NCBI RefSeq assembly: GCF_009930815.1
Contig: NZ_CP022222.1
Coordinates: 3,514,501-3,578,500, forward strand
Source of the DNA: Bradyrhizobium sp. CCBAU 051011
GTDB lineage: Bacteria; Pseudomonadota; Alphaproteobacteria; Rhizobiales; Xanthobacteraceae
Length of the DNA: 64,000 nucleotides
Reading direction: 5' to 3'
A program made the position numbers and the translations under genes. Below, piece by piece: positions 50,353 through 59,159 of this stretch. Under the pieces are notes generated by a model, which saw nothing but the letters and a program-made list of their open reading frames with translations, did not search any database and was not told the DNA's origin. Positions within the stretch are counted from its first letter, which is position 1. Each line of letters opens with the position of its first letter.

Positions 50353-51324
50353 ATGGCCGACACGCAAGCGTCCTATACGACCACCGTACCGCTGCCGCCG
50401 CTGTCGCGGGCGACGGAAGTCGCCGAGCTTCTGGTCGGGGCGATCGACCTGCACTGCCACAGCGGTCCGGCCGCCATGCCGCGCATTCTCGATCATCACG
50501 AGGAACTGCTCGATGCAGCGGAGGCGAAGTTCCGCGCCGTGCTGTTCAAGGATCATTTCTATGCCGGCATGCCGCATGCGATCCTGCTGGAGAAGCTGTT
50601 CCCCGAGACCAATGTAAAACTGTTCTCGGGCATCGTGCTGAACAACGCGTCGGGCGGCATCAACCCGCATGCCGTCGATCATACGATCAAGCTCGGTGGC
50701 AAGATCGTTTGGATGCCGACGCTGTCGGCAGCGAACCATATCAAGGCGATGGCGGCCGGAAACAAGACCTTTCCGAAGACCTCGCAGAAGATGCTCGATC
50801 CGATCCCGCTTTCGGCGCTCGACGCCAATGGCAAGCTCACGGACGATACGAAAAAGGTGATCGATCTCATCGCCGAGGCGGACATCATTTTGGCTGGCGG
50901 TCACCTGCCGGCCAGCGAACTACACGTTCTGTTCGACGAGGCGGCGCAGCGCGGCGTCAAGAAGATGATGGTGAACCATCCGACCTACATCGTCGGCTGC
51001 GGTGATGCCGATATCCGCCAACTCGTCGCCATCGGTGTCAAGATGGAACATTCGATCTGCATGTTCATCGAGGGCAAATCCCTGAAGTACAGCCCGGATG
51101 ATCTCGCGCACCTGATCGAAGTGGCCGGTGTCGACAACACGATTCTGTCGTCCGACCTCGGGCTGCAGGGATCGCAGCGGCCGGTCGATGGTTTCCGCAG
51201 CATCACGCAGATCCTGCTCGATCTGCAGATGCCGCGGCCGGCGATCAAAAAACTCATCAGCGACAACGCCGCGCGGTTCCTGAATCTTCCGGTGATGCAG
51301 TCGGCTGCGCAAGACGCCGCCTAG
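50353..51324 (+). CDS. DUF6282-type amidohydrolase-like protein
   Basis: The 323-residue product has an early metal motif LVGAIDLHCHSGP near residue 33. FKDHFYAGMPHA, WMPTLSAANHIKAMA, KMMVNHPTYIVG and the late SSDLGLQGSQRPVDGF follow, matching the layout of TIM-barrel metallohydrolases. I recall the family as DUF6282, of unknown reaction. It stands 36 bases after the cupin gene in the IclR-linked operon and probably hydrolyses a pathway intermediate such as a lactone or amide. Confidence 0.82.
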   Translation: MADTQASYTTTVPLPPLSRATEVAELLVGAIDLHCHSGPAAMPRILDHHEELLDAAEAKFRAVLFKDHFYAGMPHAILLEKLFPETNVKLFSGIVLNNASGGINPHAVDHTIKLGGKIVWMPTLSAANHIKAMAAGNKTFPKTSQKMLDPIPLSALDANGKLTDDTKKVIDLIAEADIILAGGHLPASELHVLFDEAAQRGVKKMMVNHPTYIVGCGDADIRQLVAIGVKMEHSICMFIEGKSLKYSPDDLAHLIEVAGVDNTILSSDLGLQGSQRPVDGFRSITQILLDLQMPRPAIKKLISDNAARFLNLPVMQSAAQDAA

Positions 51325-51380
51325 CGAGGACAAGCGCAAAGACCGCGAATAGCGGCGCGCGCCAAGGGGAGGAGGTCATT

Positions 51381-52466
51381 ATGGGTCGGGGAGATCGCGA
51401 CGGCGCCGCACCGATGGTCCGCATCATGTCGCGGATCATGGCATCGGGGAGCGCATTACTGTTCGCTGCAGCAAGCCATACGGCCGTCGCCGAGGAGAAC
51501 CGAAAGCCACCGATCGTCCTGGAATCGATCGGCGCGTATGAAGTGGGCGGCAAAGTCATCACAAAACCCGGTGATCCCAGCCAGACGCTCTCCTGCGACC
51601 ATGGCTACGTCGAATACTTCATCCCGGCGAAACGGCGCAGCGTCGGCCTGATCATGTGGCATAGCTCCAGCACCAAGGTGTGGGAGAACCGATGGGACGG
51701 CGGCGAGGGTTACAAGAGCATTTTTCTGCGCAAGGGGTATCCCGTTTACCTCTGGGACGGCCCGCGCGTCGGTCGCGCGAACTGGAGCTGCGAGCCGATC
51801 ACCTACACGCCGGATTACTTCGATCAACGCAACTTTGCCGCCTGGCGCTTTGGCGTGAACTATCTCAGCTGGCATCCGAGCCTGCAGTTTCCGACGGCAG
51901 ACAAGGAAGCCTGGAACCAGGCGACGCGGGCGCGTTACGACGAGTTCGACACGCTCGAGAATGCCTTGTTGCAGGCGGAGGCCGGCGGCCAGGCCATCGA
52001 CAAGATCGGTCCCGTCGTCGCGCTCACCAATTCCGCGGGTGGCTGGCGCGCACTGCTGTCGGCGCTCAAGGCCAAGAGCGACAACATGAAGGGTATCGTC
52101 GCCTATGAAACCCCGGGCTTCGTCTTTCCGGAAGGTGAGGGGCCCGAGCCGAAGCCGGATGCGCCGTTCGGTCCCAATTCCGTGCCGCTGGCCGAATTCA
52201 AGAAGCTGACGAAGTTTCCGATCCAGATGGTGTTCGGCGACTACACCGATACGCGCCCTATCTGGGCGACGTCGATCAAGGTGGCGCGGACCTTCTGCGA
52301 TATCGTCAATCGCCATGGCGGGGACTGCGAGGTTCTGCTGCTCCCCGATGCGGGCCTGCGCGGCAACACGCATATCGCCTTTGCCGATCTCAATAACGAA
52401 GCCGTCGCGGACGAACTGTCCAAATGGCTGGGCCGCAAGGGCCTCGACAGGTTTGCCGGAGAATAA
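51381..52466 (+). CDS. Secreted alpha/beta-hydrolase-like protein
   Basis: The 361-residue protein has a signal peptide (MASGSALLFAAASHTAVAEE within the first 39 residues), so it acts in the periplasm. It shows VGLIMWHSSSTKVWENRWDG, the nucleophile-type motif VVALTNSAGGWRALL near residue 220, FPIQMVFGDYTD and a late histidine in NTHIAFADLNNEAVA. These fit an alpha/beta hydrolase. GGAGGAGG before the ATG supports this start. It probably releases the operon substrate outside the cytoplasm, before uptake by the neighbouring solute-binding system. Confidence 0.84.
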   Translation: MGRGDRDGAAPMVRIMSRIMASGSALLFAAASHTAVAEENRKPPIVLESIGAYEVGGKVITKPGDPSQTLSCDHGYVEYFIPAKRRSVGLIMWHSSSTKVWENRWDGGEGYKSIFLRKGYPVYLWDGPRVGRANWSCEPITYTPDYFDQRNFAAWRFGVNYLSWHPSLQFPTADKEAWNQATRARYDEFDTLENALLQAEAGGQAIDKIGPVVALTNSAGGWRALLSALKAKSDNMKGIVAYETPGFVFPEGEGPEPKPDAPFGPNSVPLAEFKKLTKFPIQMVFGDYTDTRPIWATSIKVARTFCDIVNRHGGDCEVLLLPDAGLRGNTHIAFADLNNEAVADELSKWLGRKGLDRFAGE

Positions 52467-52509
52467 GTGCTTGCGTGAACGCGACACGAGCACACAGCTT
52501 GGAGGAAAC

Positions 52510-53481
52510 ATGCGCCTGCTAGCTTTCGGCCTTCTCGGCCTTGCACTTGCCATTGCGCCATCTCACCGCGCCGTCGCGCAGGAATGGCCGAACCGTCCGG
52601 TCACCATGATCGTCCCGTTCCCGGCCGGTGCCGCTGTCGATACGCTGGCACGCGCCGTTGCGCACGCGCTGAGCGAGGATTTCGGCAAGCAGTTCATCGT
52701 CGACAATCGCGCCGGAGCTGGCGGCAATCTCGGTGGGACCGCGGTCGCCAAGGCGACTGCCGACGGCTACACATGGCTGTTCGGCACGCCGGCGCCGATC
52801 GCGCTCAACAAGCTGATGTACAAGGGGCTGGCTTACGACTCCGAGCGGGATTTCATGCCGGTCATCCTCGTCGCCAAATCTCCGATGATGATCACGGCGA
52901 CATCAGGCTTTCCGGCGAAGACGCTCCCCGAGCTGATCGCCTATGCCAGGCAGAATCCCGGCAAGGTCAATGTCGGCCATCCCGGCAACGGAACGCTCGG
53001 ACACATCACCTCGGCCTTGATCCAGCAGTTCGCCGGCGTCGAGATGACGCACGTGCCGTATCGCGGCTCGGCGCCGCTGATCACGGACCTGCTGTCGGGA
53101 CAGGTCGACGTCGCCATGGATTTCATGCCGACCTATCTGCCGCTGGTGGCCGATCGCACGATCCGTGCGCTTGCGGTGACGACGAGCCGGCGCGTGGCGC
53201 AATTGCCCGATGTGCCGACCGTGCAGGAAGCGGGATTCAAGAACTTCGAGGCGACCGCATGGTACGCAATCGTGGCTCCGACCGGCACGCCGCCCGACAT
53301 TGTGGGAAAGGTGAACAAGGCGGTGAACGCCTTCCTCAGGAGCGACAAGGGCAAGGCAATCCTCGAACAAAACTCGCTGCAAGGCGTCGGAGGTTCGTCG
53401 GAAGACCTTAAGGCGTTTATCGACGGCGAACGCGACAAATGGCGTCCCGTAATCGAGACGGCAAAGATCGCGATGCAGTGA
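52510..53481 (+). CDS. Tripartite tricarboxylate transporter receptor, Bug family
   Basis: The 323-residue periplasmic binding protein has a signal peptide (MRLLAFGLLGLALAIAPSHR) and the Bug pattern: WPNRPVTMIVPFPAGAAVDT, IVDNRAGAGGNLGGTAVAKA, ADGYTWLFG and HVPYRGSAPLITDLLSGQVD. The C-terminal LRSDKGKAILEQNSLQGV is also typical. Bug proteins capture carboxylates, often aromatic or dicarboxylic, for TctAB-type permeases. No permease genes are present, so this is an orphan receptor. GGAGG precedes the ATG at 52510. Its place in the operon points to an acid as pathway substrate. Confidence 0.93.
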   Translation: MRLLAFGLLGLALAIAPSHRAVAQEWPNRPVTMIVPFPAGAAVDTLARAVAHALSEDFGKQFIVDNRAGAGGNLGGTAVAKATADGYTWLFGTPAPIALNKLMYKGLAYDSERDFMPVILVAKSPMMITATSGFPAKTLPELIAYARQNPGKVNVGHPGNGTLGHITSALIQQFAGVEMTHVPYRGSAPLITDLLSGQVDVAMDFMPTYLPLVADRTIRALAVTTSRRVAQLPDVPTVQEAGFKNFEATAWYAIVAPTGTPPDIVGKVNKAVNAFLRSDKGKAILEQNSLQGVGGSSEDLKAFIDGERDKWRPVIETAKIAMQ

Positions 53482-53497
53482 AACGAGATCGCTACAC

Positions 53498-54259
53498 ATG
53501 ACGGGCATTGAAATTCCTGCGCTGTCGATTCCAAGGGTAGCGCTCGTCACCGGCGGCAATAGTGGTATCGGAAGGGCCACTGCGGCGCGCCTCGCTGCCA
53601 TGGGGTCTGCTGTCGTGGTCGGCTACAACAGTCGCCGCGCGCAGGCCGAAGAAGTGATCGGTGGGCTGCAAGGCGAGGGGCATCTCGCCATGCGCATCGC
53701 GATCGACGATCCGGTTTCCATCGCGGAGGCCGCGGCAGCCGTGGACAAGCGGTACGGACGGCTCGACGTGCTGGTCAATTGCGGCGGCGCCACGACACCA
53801 GTACCTGCCAATGATCTCCAGGGACTAACGGACGAGATCTTCGACAAGACCGTTGCGCTCAACCTGCGCGGACCGTTCGCGATGGTCCGCGCCTTCCGCC
53901 CCATGCTGGAGCGCGGCAGCGAAGCCGTCATCGTGAACATTTCGTCCATCGCGGCGCGAACAGGGCTGGGGAGCAGCCTGGCTTATCTCGCCGCAAAAGC
54001 GGGCGTCGACGCGCTCACGATCGCGCTGGCAAAGGTGCTGGCGCCGCGCATCCGCGTGTTCTCGGTCTCGCCGGCCGGCGTGGACACGGATTTTGTCGCC
54101 GGCCGTACCCGCGAACAGTTGCAGAAGACCGCCGAGAGATTGCCGCTGGCCCACGTCACCACGCCAGACGATGTCGCAAGGGCCGTGATTGCCTGCATCG
54201 CCAACCTGACCAGTTCGACGGGAATTGTGCTGCCGGTGGATGAGGGCAGGCACCTTTAG
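53498..54259 (+). CDS. SDR family oxidoreductase
   Basis: The 253-residue SDR is complete: TGGNSGIG cofactor loop near residue 18, NCGGATTP replacing the usual NNAG, serine in VNISSIAA and the YLAAK tyrosine-lysine pair. The end TSSTGIVLPVDEG is standard. It is 17 bases after the Bug receptor gene and 31 before the aldehyde dehydrogenase gene. Together they could oxidise an alcohol to an aldehyde and on to an acid in the IclR-linked pathway. Confidence 0.92.
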   Translation: MTGIEIPALSIPRVALVTGGNSGIGRATAARLAAMGSAVVVGYNSRRAQAEEVIGGLQGEGHLAMRIAIDDPVSIAEAAAAVDKRYGRLDVLVNCGGATTPVPANDLQGLTDEIFDKTVALNLRGPFAMVRAFRPMLERGSEAVIVNISSIAARTGLGSSLAYLAAKAGVDALTIALAKVLAPRIRVFSVSPAGVDTDFVAGRTREQLQKTAERLPLAHVTTPDDVARAVIACIANLTSSTGIVLPVDEGRHL

Positions 54260-54289
54260 GGCGCAGAATAGCGTCACGGAAAAGGAACG

Positions 54290-55708
54290 ATGGAAAAACT
54301 GAAATTCTACATCGACGGCGCCTGGGTCGATCCGGCTGCACCATCGACGCTGGGAATAGTCAACCCTGCAACGGAGGAGATCTTCGCGCAGATCAGCCTG
54401 GGCTCGCCGCAGGATGTGGATCGGGCCGTCAAGGCAGCGCGCCGCGCGTTCGCGGCCTATTCGGTAACAAGCGTCGAAGAGCGTCTGTCCTGGCTTCAGA
54501 AAATCATCGCAGGCTTCAGAGCGCGGCTGCCGGAATTGGCGCGGATGATGACGCTCGAAATGGGCGCGCCCATCACGTTTGCGACCGAACGCCAGGCGAC
54601 GGTCGCGCTGTTTCATTTCGAGGAAGCGGCGCGCGTACTCGCGCAATACCGGTTTGAGGAGCGGATGGGGAACGGCATCGTCCGCCGCGAGCCGATCGGT
54701 GTCTGCGGGCTGATCACGCCCTGGAACTGGCCGCTGAACCAGGTTGCATCCAAAGTTGCACCGGCGCTTGCGACCGGCTGCACCGTCGTGCTGAAACCCA
54801 GCGAGATCGCGCCGCTCAGTGCAATGTTGTTCGCCGAGATTGTCGACTCCGCCGGTGCCCCGGCGGGCGTCTTCAACCTCGTCAACGGCGATGGGCCCAC
54901 GGTGGGCGAGGCGATCGCCGCCCACCCGGGGATCGACATGGTGTCTTTCACCGGATCGACGACGGCTGGCGTCAGGGTGGCCAAGCTTGCGGCGGATACG
55001 GTCAAGCGCGTCGCGCAAGAGCTGGGTGGCAAGTCCGCCAACATCATTCTGGCCGATGCCGACCTGAAAGCCGCCGTGATGCAAGGAGTTCACGCCTGTT
55101 ACACGAATGCCGGCCAGAACTGCCAGTCACCCACGCGCATGCTAATCCCGCGTGGGCAGCGGGATGCGGCGTTCGAGGCGGCGCGTGAAGCGGTTGATGC
55201 GATTCGTCTGGGAGACCCGCTCGACCCCGCGTCCACCATGGGACCATTGGTGAGCCGGGCGCAGTTTCAAAAAGTTCAGGATCTGATCCAGTCAGGTGTG
55301 GACGAGGGGGCGACGCTGGTGGCCGGCGGAACCGGGCGGCCCGCCGAAGTCAACCGCGGATACTTTGTTCGCCCGACCGTCTTCGGCGATGTGACGCCGC
55401 AGATGAAGATTGCGCGGGAGGAGATCTTCGGCCCGGTGCTGTCGATCATGAGCTATGACAGCGAGGACGAGGCGATTGAAATCGCCAATGACACGCCGTT
55501 CGGATTGGCAGGCTTTGTGCAGTCCAAGGACGTGGCCCGCGCCCGCGCCGTCGCCAATCGCATCCGCGCCGGGCGTGTTTACCTCAACGGTGCTCCCTTC
55601 GACCGCAGCCTGCCGTTCGGCGGCTACAAGCAGTCGGGCAACGGTCGCGAGTTCGGGGTCTTCGGGTTTGAAGAATATCTCGAGGTGAAGGCCATCCTCG
55701 GCCACTAG
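54290..55708 (+). CDS. Aldehyde dehydrogenase
   Basis: The 472-residue NAD(P)-dependent enzyme has the substrate/cofactor segments TPWNWPLNQVASKVAPALAT and FTGSTTAGVRVAKLAA. The general-base glutamate is in QELGGKSANI and the catalytic cysteine near residue 279 in NAGQNCQSPTRM. The end is LPFGGYKQSGNGREFGVFGF. It oxidises an aldehyde to the acid. It is the last gene of the operon starting at 48582; the convergent GlxA-type gene ends two bases later. Confidence 0.94.
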   Translation: MEKLKFYIDGAWVDPAAPSTLGIVNPATEEIFAQISLGSPQDVDRAVKAARRAFAAYSVTSVEERLSWLQKIIAGFRARLPELARMMTLEMGAPITFATERQATVALFHFEEAARVLAQYRFEERMGNGIVRREPIGVCGLITPWNWPLNQVASKVAPALATGCTVVLKPSEIAPLSAMLFAEIVDSAGAPAGVFNLVNGDGPTVGEAIAAHPGIDMVSFTGSTTAGVRVAKLAADTVKRVAQELGGKSANIILADADLKAAVMQGVHACYTNAGQNCQSPTRMLIPRGQRDAAFEAAREAVDAIRLGDPLDPASTMGPLVSRAQFQKVQDLIQSGVDEGATLVAGGTGRPAEVNRGYFVRPTVFGDVTPQMKIAREEIFGPVLSIMSYDSEDEAIEIANDTPFGLAGFVQSKDVARARAVANRIRAGRVYLNGAPFDRSLPFGGYKQSGNGREFGVFGFEEYLEVKAILGH

Positions 55709-55710
55709 GG

Positions 55711-56640
55711 TCAAGCGATCGGTCGGAAATGTCCGGGCGGATGTTTGGTGTCGCGCCGGATCAGCCGGCGCAGCGTGGAGGGCTCCGCATATCCGACCCT
55801 CCGCGCGATCTCCTCGACCGGCAGCCGCGTGGTCTCCAGCAGGAATCGCGCGGTCTCCAGCCTGATCCGCTGGATGAATTGAATCGGTGAAACGCCGCAG
55901 GTCGCTGCCATTCGCCGGGCGAATGTCCGCGGCGCCAGCGCGACGGCTGCGGCGAGTTCCTCGATCGCAAAGTCGCGCGCGATGTTGTCGCGCACCCATT
56001 GCTCGGCCTTGGCAATTTTGGGGTCCTGGCCCGCCAGATAGGTCATCGCCATGAATGGCGCCTGCGAGCGCCGCTCATCCAGCAGGAGAAAGTTGGCGCA
56101 GGCTTTCGCCAAGCGCGGTCCGGCGAACCGGGTAACGACTTCGAGCATCAAGTCCATCTGCGCCATGGCCGCGCCGGCGGTTGCGATCGGCCAATCGGCG
56201 ACGACCATCTGCTCCGTCATGAGTTCGACGCGGGGATAGCGCTGCTGGAACAGCGGCGCGAACCACCATGTCGTGGTCGCCCGCCGGCCATCGAGCAAGC
56301 CCGTCTCCGCCAGCAGGAATGTGCTGGCACAGGGCGCGGCGAGCATGGCGCCGTTGCTGAACGCGCGGGTGAGCATGTCGCCCGCGCGCCGGCACGCCGG
56401 ACTCTTCAACTTGCTGACCAGTTCGTCGGCCGACGGCGTGCCGAGACCGGGAACGATGACAAGTTCTATCCCTCGCAGATTGACGTCGCTGCGGCGGGAG
56501 CCGCAGCGCACCGTCGTCACCTCGAAAGGCAGAACGCGTTTCGCCCCGCTGATCCGGTTGGCGGTCGCCATGACGTCATGGGTGATGGCCGCGCTTGAAG
56601 CCATGCATCCCTCGATCTCGACAATGGCGACCTTGGTCAT
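55711..56640 (-). CDS. GlxA-type AraC-family regulator
   Basis: The 309-residue protein combines a DJ-1/PfpI-like N-terminal domain (FEVTTVRCGSRRSDVNLRGI, FSNGAMLAAPCASTFLLAET) with a C-terminal AraC double helix-turn-helix. The latter has LAAAVALAPRTFARRMAATC and LPVEEIARRVGYAEPSTLRR, ending KHPPGHFRP. The ATG at 56640 is chosen since MTKVAIVEIEG is the usual start. GlxA regulators often control amine, quaternary ammonium or aldehyde catabolism. It is divergent from the dienelactone hydrolase gene, and a TGTCA palindrome in the gap may be its own site. Confidence 0.9.
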   Translation of the reverse strand: MTKVAIVEIEGCMASSAAITHDVMATANRISGAKRVLPFEVTTVRCGSRRSDVNLRGIELVIVPGLGTPSADELVSKLKSPACRRAGDMLTRAFSNGAMLAAPCASTFLLAETGLLDGRRATTTWWFAPLFQQRYPRVELMTEQMVVADWPIATAGAAMAQMDLMLEVVTRFAGPRLAKACANFLLLDERRSQAPFMAMTYLAGQDPKIAKAEQWVRDNIARDFAIEELAAAVALAPRTFARRMAATCGVSPIQFIQRIRLETARFLLETTRLPVEEIARRVGYAEPSTLRRLIRRDTKHPPGHFRPIA

Positions 56641-56674
56641 GTCAAAAAATGCCTGATAAATGTCATTTTTGACA
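56639..56674. promoter_or_regulatory. TGTCA palindromes over the GlxA-type promoter
   Basis: TGTCA-TTTT-TGACA at 56661-56674 is a 14-base dyad. The segment TGTCAAAAAATG at 56639-56650 is nearly the reverse complement of CATTTTTGACA at 56664-56674, so two related half-sites flank the start codon. Autoregulation and control of the divergent hydrolase gene are possible. Confidence 0.45.
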
Positions 56675-56755
56675 CTAGCCCGCCGGCCGTGAAAACGCAA
56701 CGATACGCTCGAAAACATCCTCCTGTGAGTACTGATCGATCAAGGAATTGCGCCG

Positions 56756-57595
56756 ATGCCGACCCGGTCCATGAAGCAGGACGATCCGCTCGAGGATTTC
56801 ACGCGCCGTGACATCACGCTCGATGACGTCACCAAGGTCGTCTACGTCGCTGGCGCAGGGCCTGCCGTCATCGTGATGACGGAGATGCCAGGCATCAGCC
56901 CGCATGTCGCGCGGTTTGCGCGCTGGGTTCGCGACGCCGGCTTCACCGTCTACATGCCCTCGCTGTTCGGCCGCGATGGCGCCGTTCCGGGCGCGGAGGA
57001 GGGCGCTGCAATCTTTCAGCGCGCCTGTGTGAGCGCCGAGTTTCGCGCCTTGGCCTCCAACCAATCCAGTCCGGTGACGAAGTGGCTGCGATCGTTGGCT
57101 CGGTTTGCGCATGGCGAGCGCGGCGGACCCGGCGTCGGCGCCATCGGGATGTGTTTTACGGGAAACTTCGCGCTGACCATGATGCTCGAACCGTCGATGC
57201 TGGCGCCGGTGCTCTCGCAGCCGTCACTGCCGCTGAACGATCCGGCCGGCATTGAAATCGCGCCTGACGAAGTCAGGGCGGTGCGCGAGCGGCTCGAACG
57301 GGGAGATCTGACTGTCATGGCCTATCGCTTCGAAGGCGACAAGTTCTGCACGGCGCAACGCTTCGCGGCCTATGCAGACGCGCTTGGCGACCGCTTCATC
57401 GGCCGGGTGCTTCCGGACAGTGCCGCGAATACCGATCTCGCGCCGTTTTTCGCGCGCCACGTGACGACGCCGCATAGCGTCGTCACCGCGCACCTGATCG
57501 ACGAGGCCGGCCAGCCGACCATCGCGGCGCGCAACGAGATCCTGGCGTTCTTCAGGCACAGGCTGGCGCCGCCACAAGGCGGATGCAGCTCATAG
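56756..57595 (+). CDS. Dienelactone hydrolase family protein
   Basis: The 279-residue alpha/beta hydrolase has a cysteine nucleophile in IGMCFTGNFAL near residue 133, the mark of dienelactone hydrolases. The acid/base region follows, with MAYRFEGDKFC and a late histidine region in TTPHSVVTAHLID. The N-terminal VIVMTEMPGISPHVARFARW is typical. Enzymes of this group open lactones in aromatic degradation or act as general esterases. The gene is divergent from the GlxA-type regulator, which is its likely controller. It overlaps a small convergent frame by a few bases at the end. Confidence 0.9.
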   Translation: MPTRSMKQDDPLEDFTRRDITLDDVTKVVYVAGAGPAVIVMTEMPGISPHVARFARWVRDAGFTVYMPSLFGRDGAVPGAEEGAAIFQRACVSAEFRALASNQSSPVTKWLRSLARFAHGERGGPGVGAIGMCFTGNFALTMMLEPSMLAPVLSQPSLPLNDPAGIEIAPDEVRAVRERLERGDLTVMAYRFEGDKFCTAQRFAAYADALGDRFIGRVLPDSAANTDLAPFFARHVTTPHSVVTAHLIDEAGQPTIAARNEILAFFRHRLAPPQGGCSS

Positions 57596-57754
57596 CGCCC
57601 CAAGCGCGCGTCGCGACGGCGCAATCGGCAGCCATTCCGGGATGCGGCGCTTGGCGAGCCAATACGGCCGCCAAAGCGAAAGCCAGGTCATGCGATCGAG
57701 CGGCGCGGTGTCCCAGCCACGCCGCACTATGTTGATCTGCGATAGGTCATGCAT
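57590..57754 (-). CDS. Possible small protein, 54 residues
   Basis: The frame reads MHDLSQINIVRRGWDTAPLD, then RMTWLSLWRPYWLAKRRIPE and WLPIAPSRRALGAL. It is rich in tryptophan and arginine and has a protein-like pattern. It ends by overlapping the stop region of the dienelactone hydrolase gene, a common arrangement of real convergent genes. No clear ribosome-binding site and no recognised family. Confidence 0.4.
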   Translation of the reverse strand: MHDLSQINIVRRGWDTAPLDRMTWLSLWRPYWLAKRRIPEWLPIAPSRRALGAL

Positions 57755-57880
57755 ATGAAGCTGCCAATATGCAACCCGAGACTGCATGCTACTTGTGCGC
57801 CATCGTTAACGCGATTTCAAAGCGGCTGGCTTTGCACGCACTCATTCACGCCCGGACCATTGGTCCTTTGCGCGTCCGCC

Positions 57881-58408
57881 TCAAGAGTGCTTGTCCAGCC
57901 GACGCTTCAGCAGGGTCAAATGTTGCAGCAGGTCGGATTGTGCGACGGGTGACAATTCACCGATCAGGGCAATCACCCATTCCTCGTGCCGGCGCGCCAT
58001 CCGGCCGAATTCCTTGGCGCCTTCCTGAGAGAGGCGCAAACGGAAGGTGCGACGGTCCTCGGAATCGACCTCGCGATGGATAAGGCCGTCGGCTTCCAGC
58101 TTCTGCACCAGCGCGGTGATGGCGCCGTTCGAGACCATTAGCAGCTCGGAGACCTCGGACATGGTCGCGCCTTCGGGCTTGCGCGTAAGCTGCGCCAGCA
58201 GATCGAAGCGGGCCAGCGTGGTGTTGAATTCTTTGCGCAGTCTTGCGTTCAGCGCCTTCTCGATCCGGGTGGCGCAGGAGAGCAGCCGCAGCCAGATGCG
58301 CAATTCCAGATGCGCGCCGTCGGATTCGTGCGCCGGCTCGACCGGCCGCAACGCTTGCCCGCGCGTGCCCTTCGGGGATCTGGCCTTTCGCTTGACTGTG
58401 GCGTCCAT
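57881..58408 (-). CDS. MarR family transcriptional regulator
   Basis: The 175-residue regulator has a charged N-terminal extension and then the MarR fold: LLSCATRIEKALNARLRKEF, recognition region MSEVSELLMVSNGAITALVQ, and wing REVDSEDRRTFRLRLSQEGA. It is the last gene of the minus-strand operon that runs from beyond the window edge, starting 10 bases after the SDR stop. MarR proteins control the known iad auxin-degradation loci, which fits the gene set upstream. Ligand sensing of indole-3-acetate or a product is inference. Confidence 0.92.
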   Translation of the reverse strand: MDATVKRKARSPKGTRGQALRPVEPAHESDGAHLELRIWLRLLSCATRIEKALNARLRKEFNTTLARFDLLAQLTRKPEGATMSEVSELLMVSNGAITALVQKLEADGLIHREVDSEDRRTFRLRLSQEGAKEFGRMARRHEEWVIALIGELSPVAQSDLLQHLTLLKRRLDKHS

Positions 58409-58418
58409 GGTTGTGATC

Positions 58419-59153
58419 TCAGATGGAAATCGATCCAATGCTGGCTCCGCCGCAGACATACAGCGTCTGTCCGGTGATGAAGTCGGCATCGGGTGAGCTG
58501 AAGAATGTAACCGCGCGGGCGACGTCGCTCGATTTGCCGAGGCGGCCAAGCGGGATCGACTGCGCCAGCTTTTTGGCGCGTTCGGATTCCGGCGACATCA
58601 CGCTCTCGAACATCTCGGTATCGCCGATCGGGCCGGGCGCGACGACATTGACGGTGATTCCGAAGGGCGCGAGCTCGAGTGCCCAGGTCCGCGCCATGCC
58701 GATGATGCCGGCCTTGGTGGCCGAATAGACCGTGCGTGTGGTGGCGCCGAGCGCGGCGCGGGAAGACAACAGCACGATGCGGCCGAAGCGGGCCTGCTTC
58801 ATGTTCGGCAGCGCCGCTTGTGCCAGCGCGATTCCCGCGCCGAAGTGGAGCTGCGCCAGGGCGCCGACGTCTTCGTCGTCGACTTCTTCCAGCGGCTTGG
58901 CGCGGATTGCGCCGGCGTTGTGCACGACATGGGTGATGGCAAACTTCGCGGCGATTTCCGCCGCTGCCTGCCGCGTCGCCGCCGCATCGAGCAGATCGAC
59001 CTCGCGCGAAGAAAGTTTTGGATGGCTCCAGTCGGGCTTGCGCCGCGACAGCGAGATCACGTCATAGCCCTCGGCGAGAAGATCGCGCGCGATCGCAGCG
59101 CCAATGCCGGTATTACCGCCGCTGACGATCGCCGTGTGGTGGAGAGCACCCAT
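58419..59153 (-). CDS. SDR family oxidoreductase
   Basis: The 244-residue SDR is complete: SGGNTGIG cofactor loop, HNAGAIRAKP, serine in IVLLSSRAALG, the YSATK pair, and FITGQTLYVCGG at the end. It probably dehydrogenates the diol or hydroxy product of the dioxygenase encoded just upstream. The gene begins 7 bases after the beta-subunit gene and is in the same operon. Confidence 0.92.
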   Translation of the reverse strand: MGALHHTAIVSGGNTGIGAAIARDLLAEGYDVISLSRRKPDWSHPKLSSREVDLLDAAATRQAAAEIAAKFAITHVVHNAGAIRAKPLEEVDDEDVGALAQLHFGAGIALAQAALPNMKQARFGRIVLLSSRAALGATTRTVYSATKAGIIGMARTWALELAPFGITVNVVAPGPIGDTEMFESVMSPESERAKKLAQSIPLGRLGKSSDVARAVTFFSSPDADFITGQTLYVCGGASIGSISI

Positions 59154-59159
59154 CTTTCC

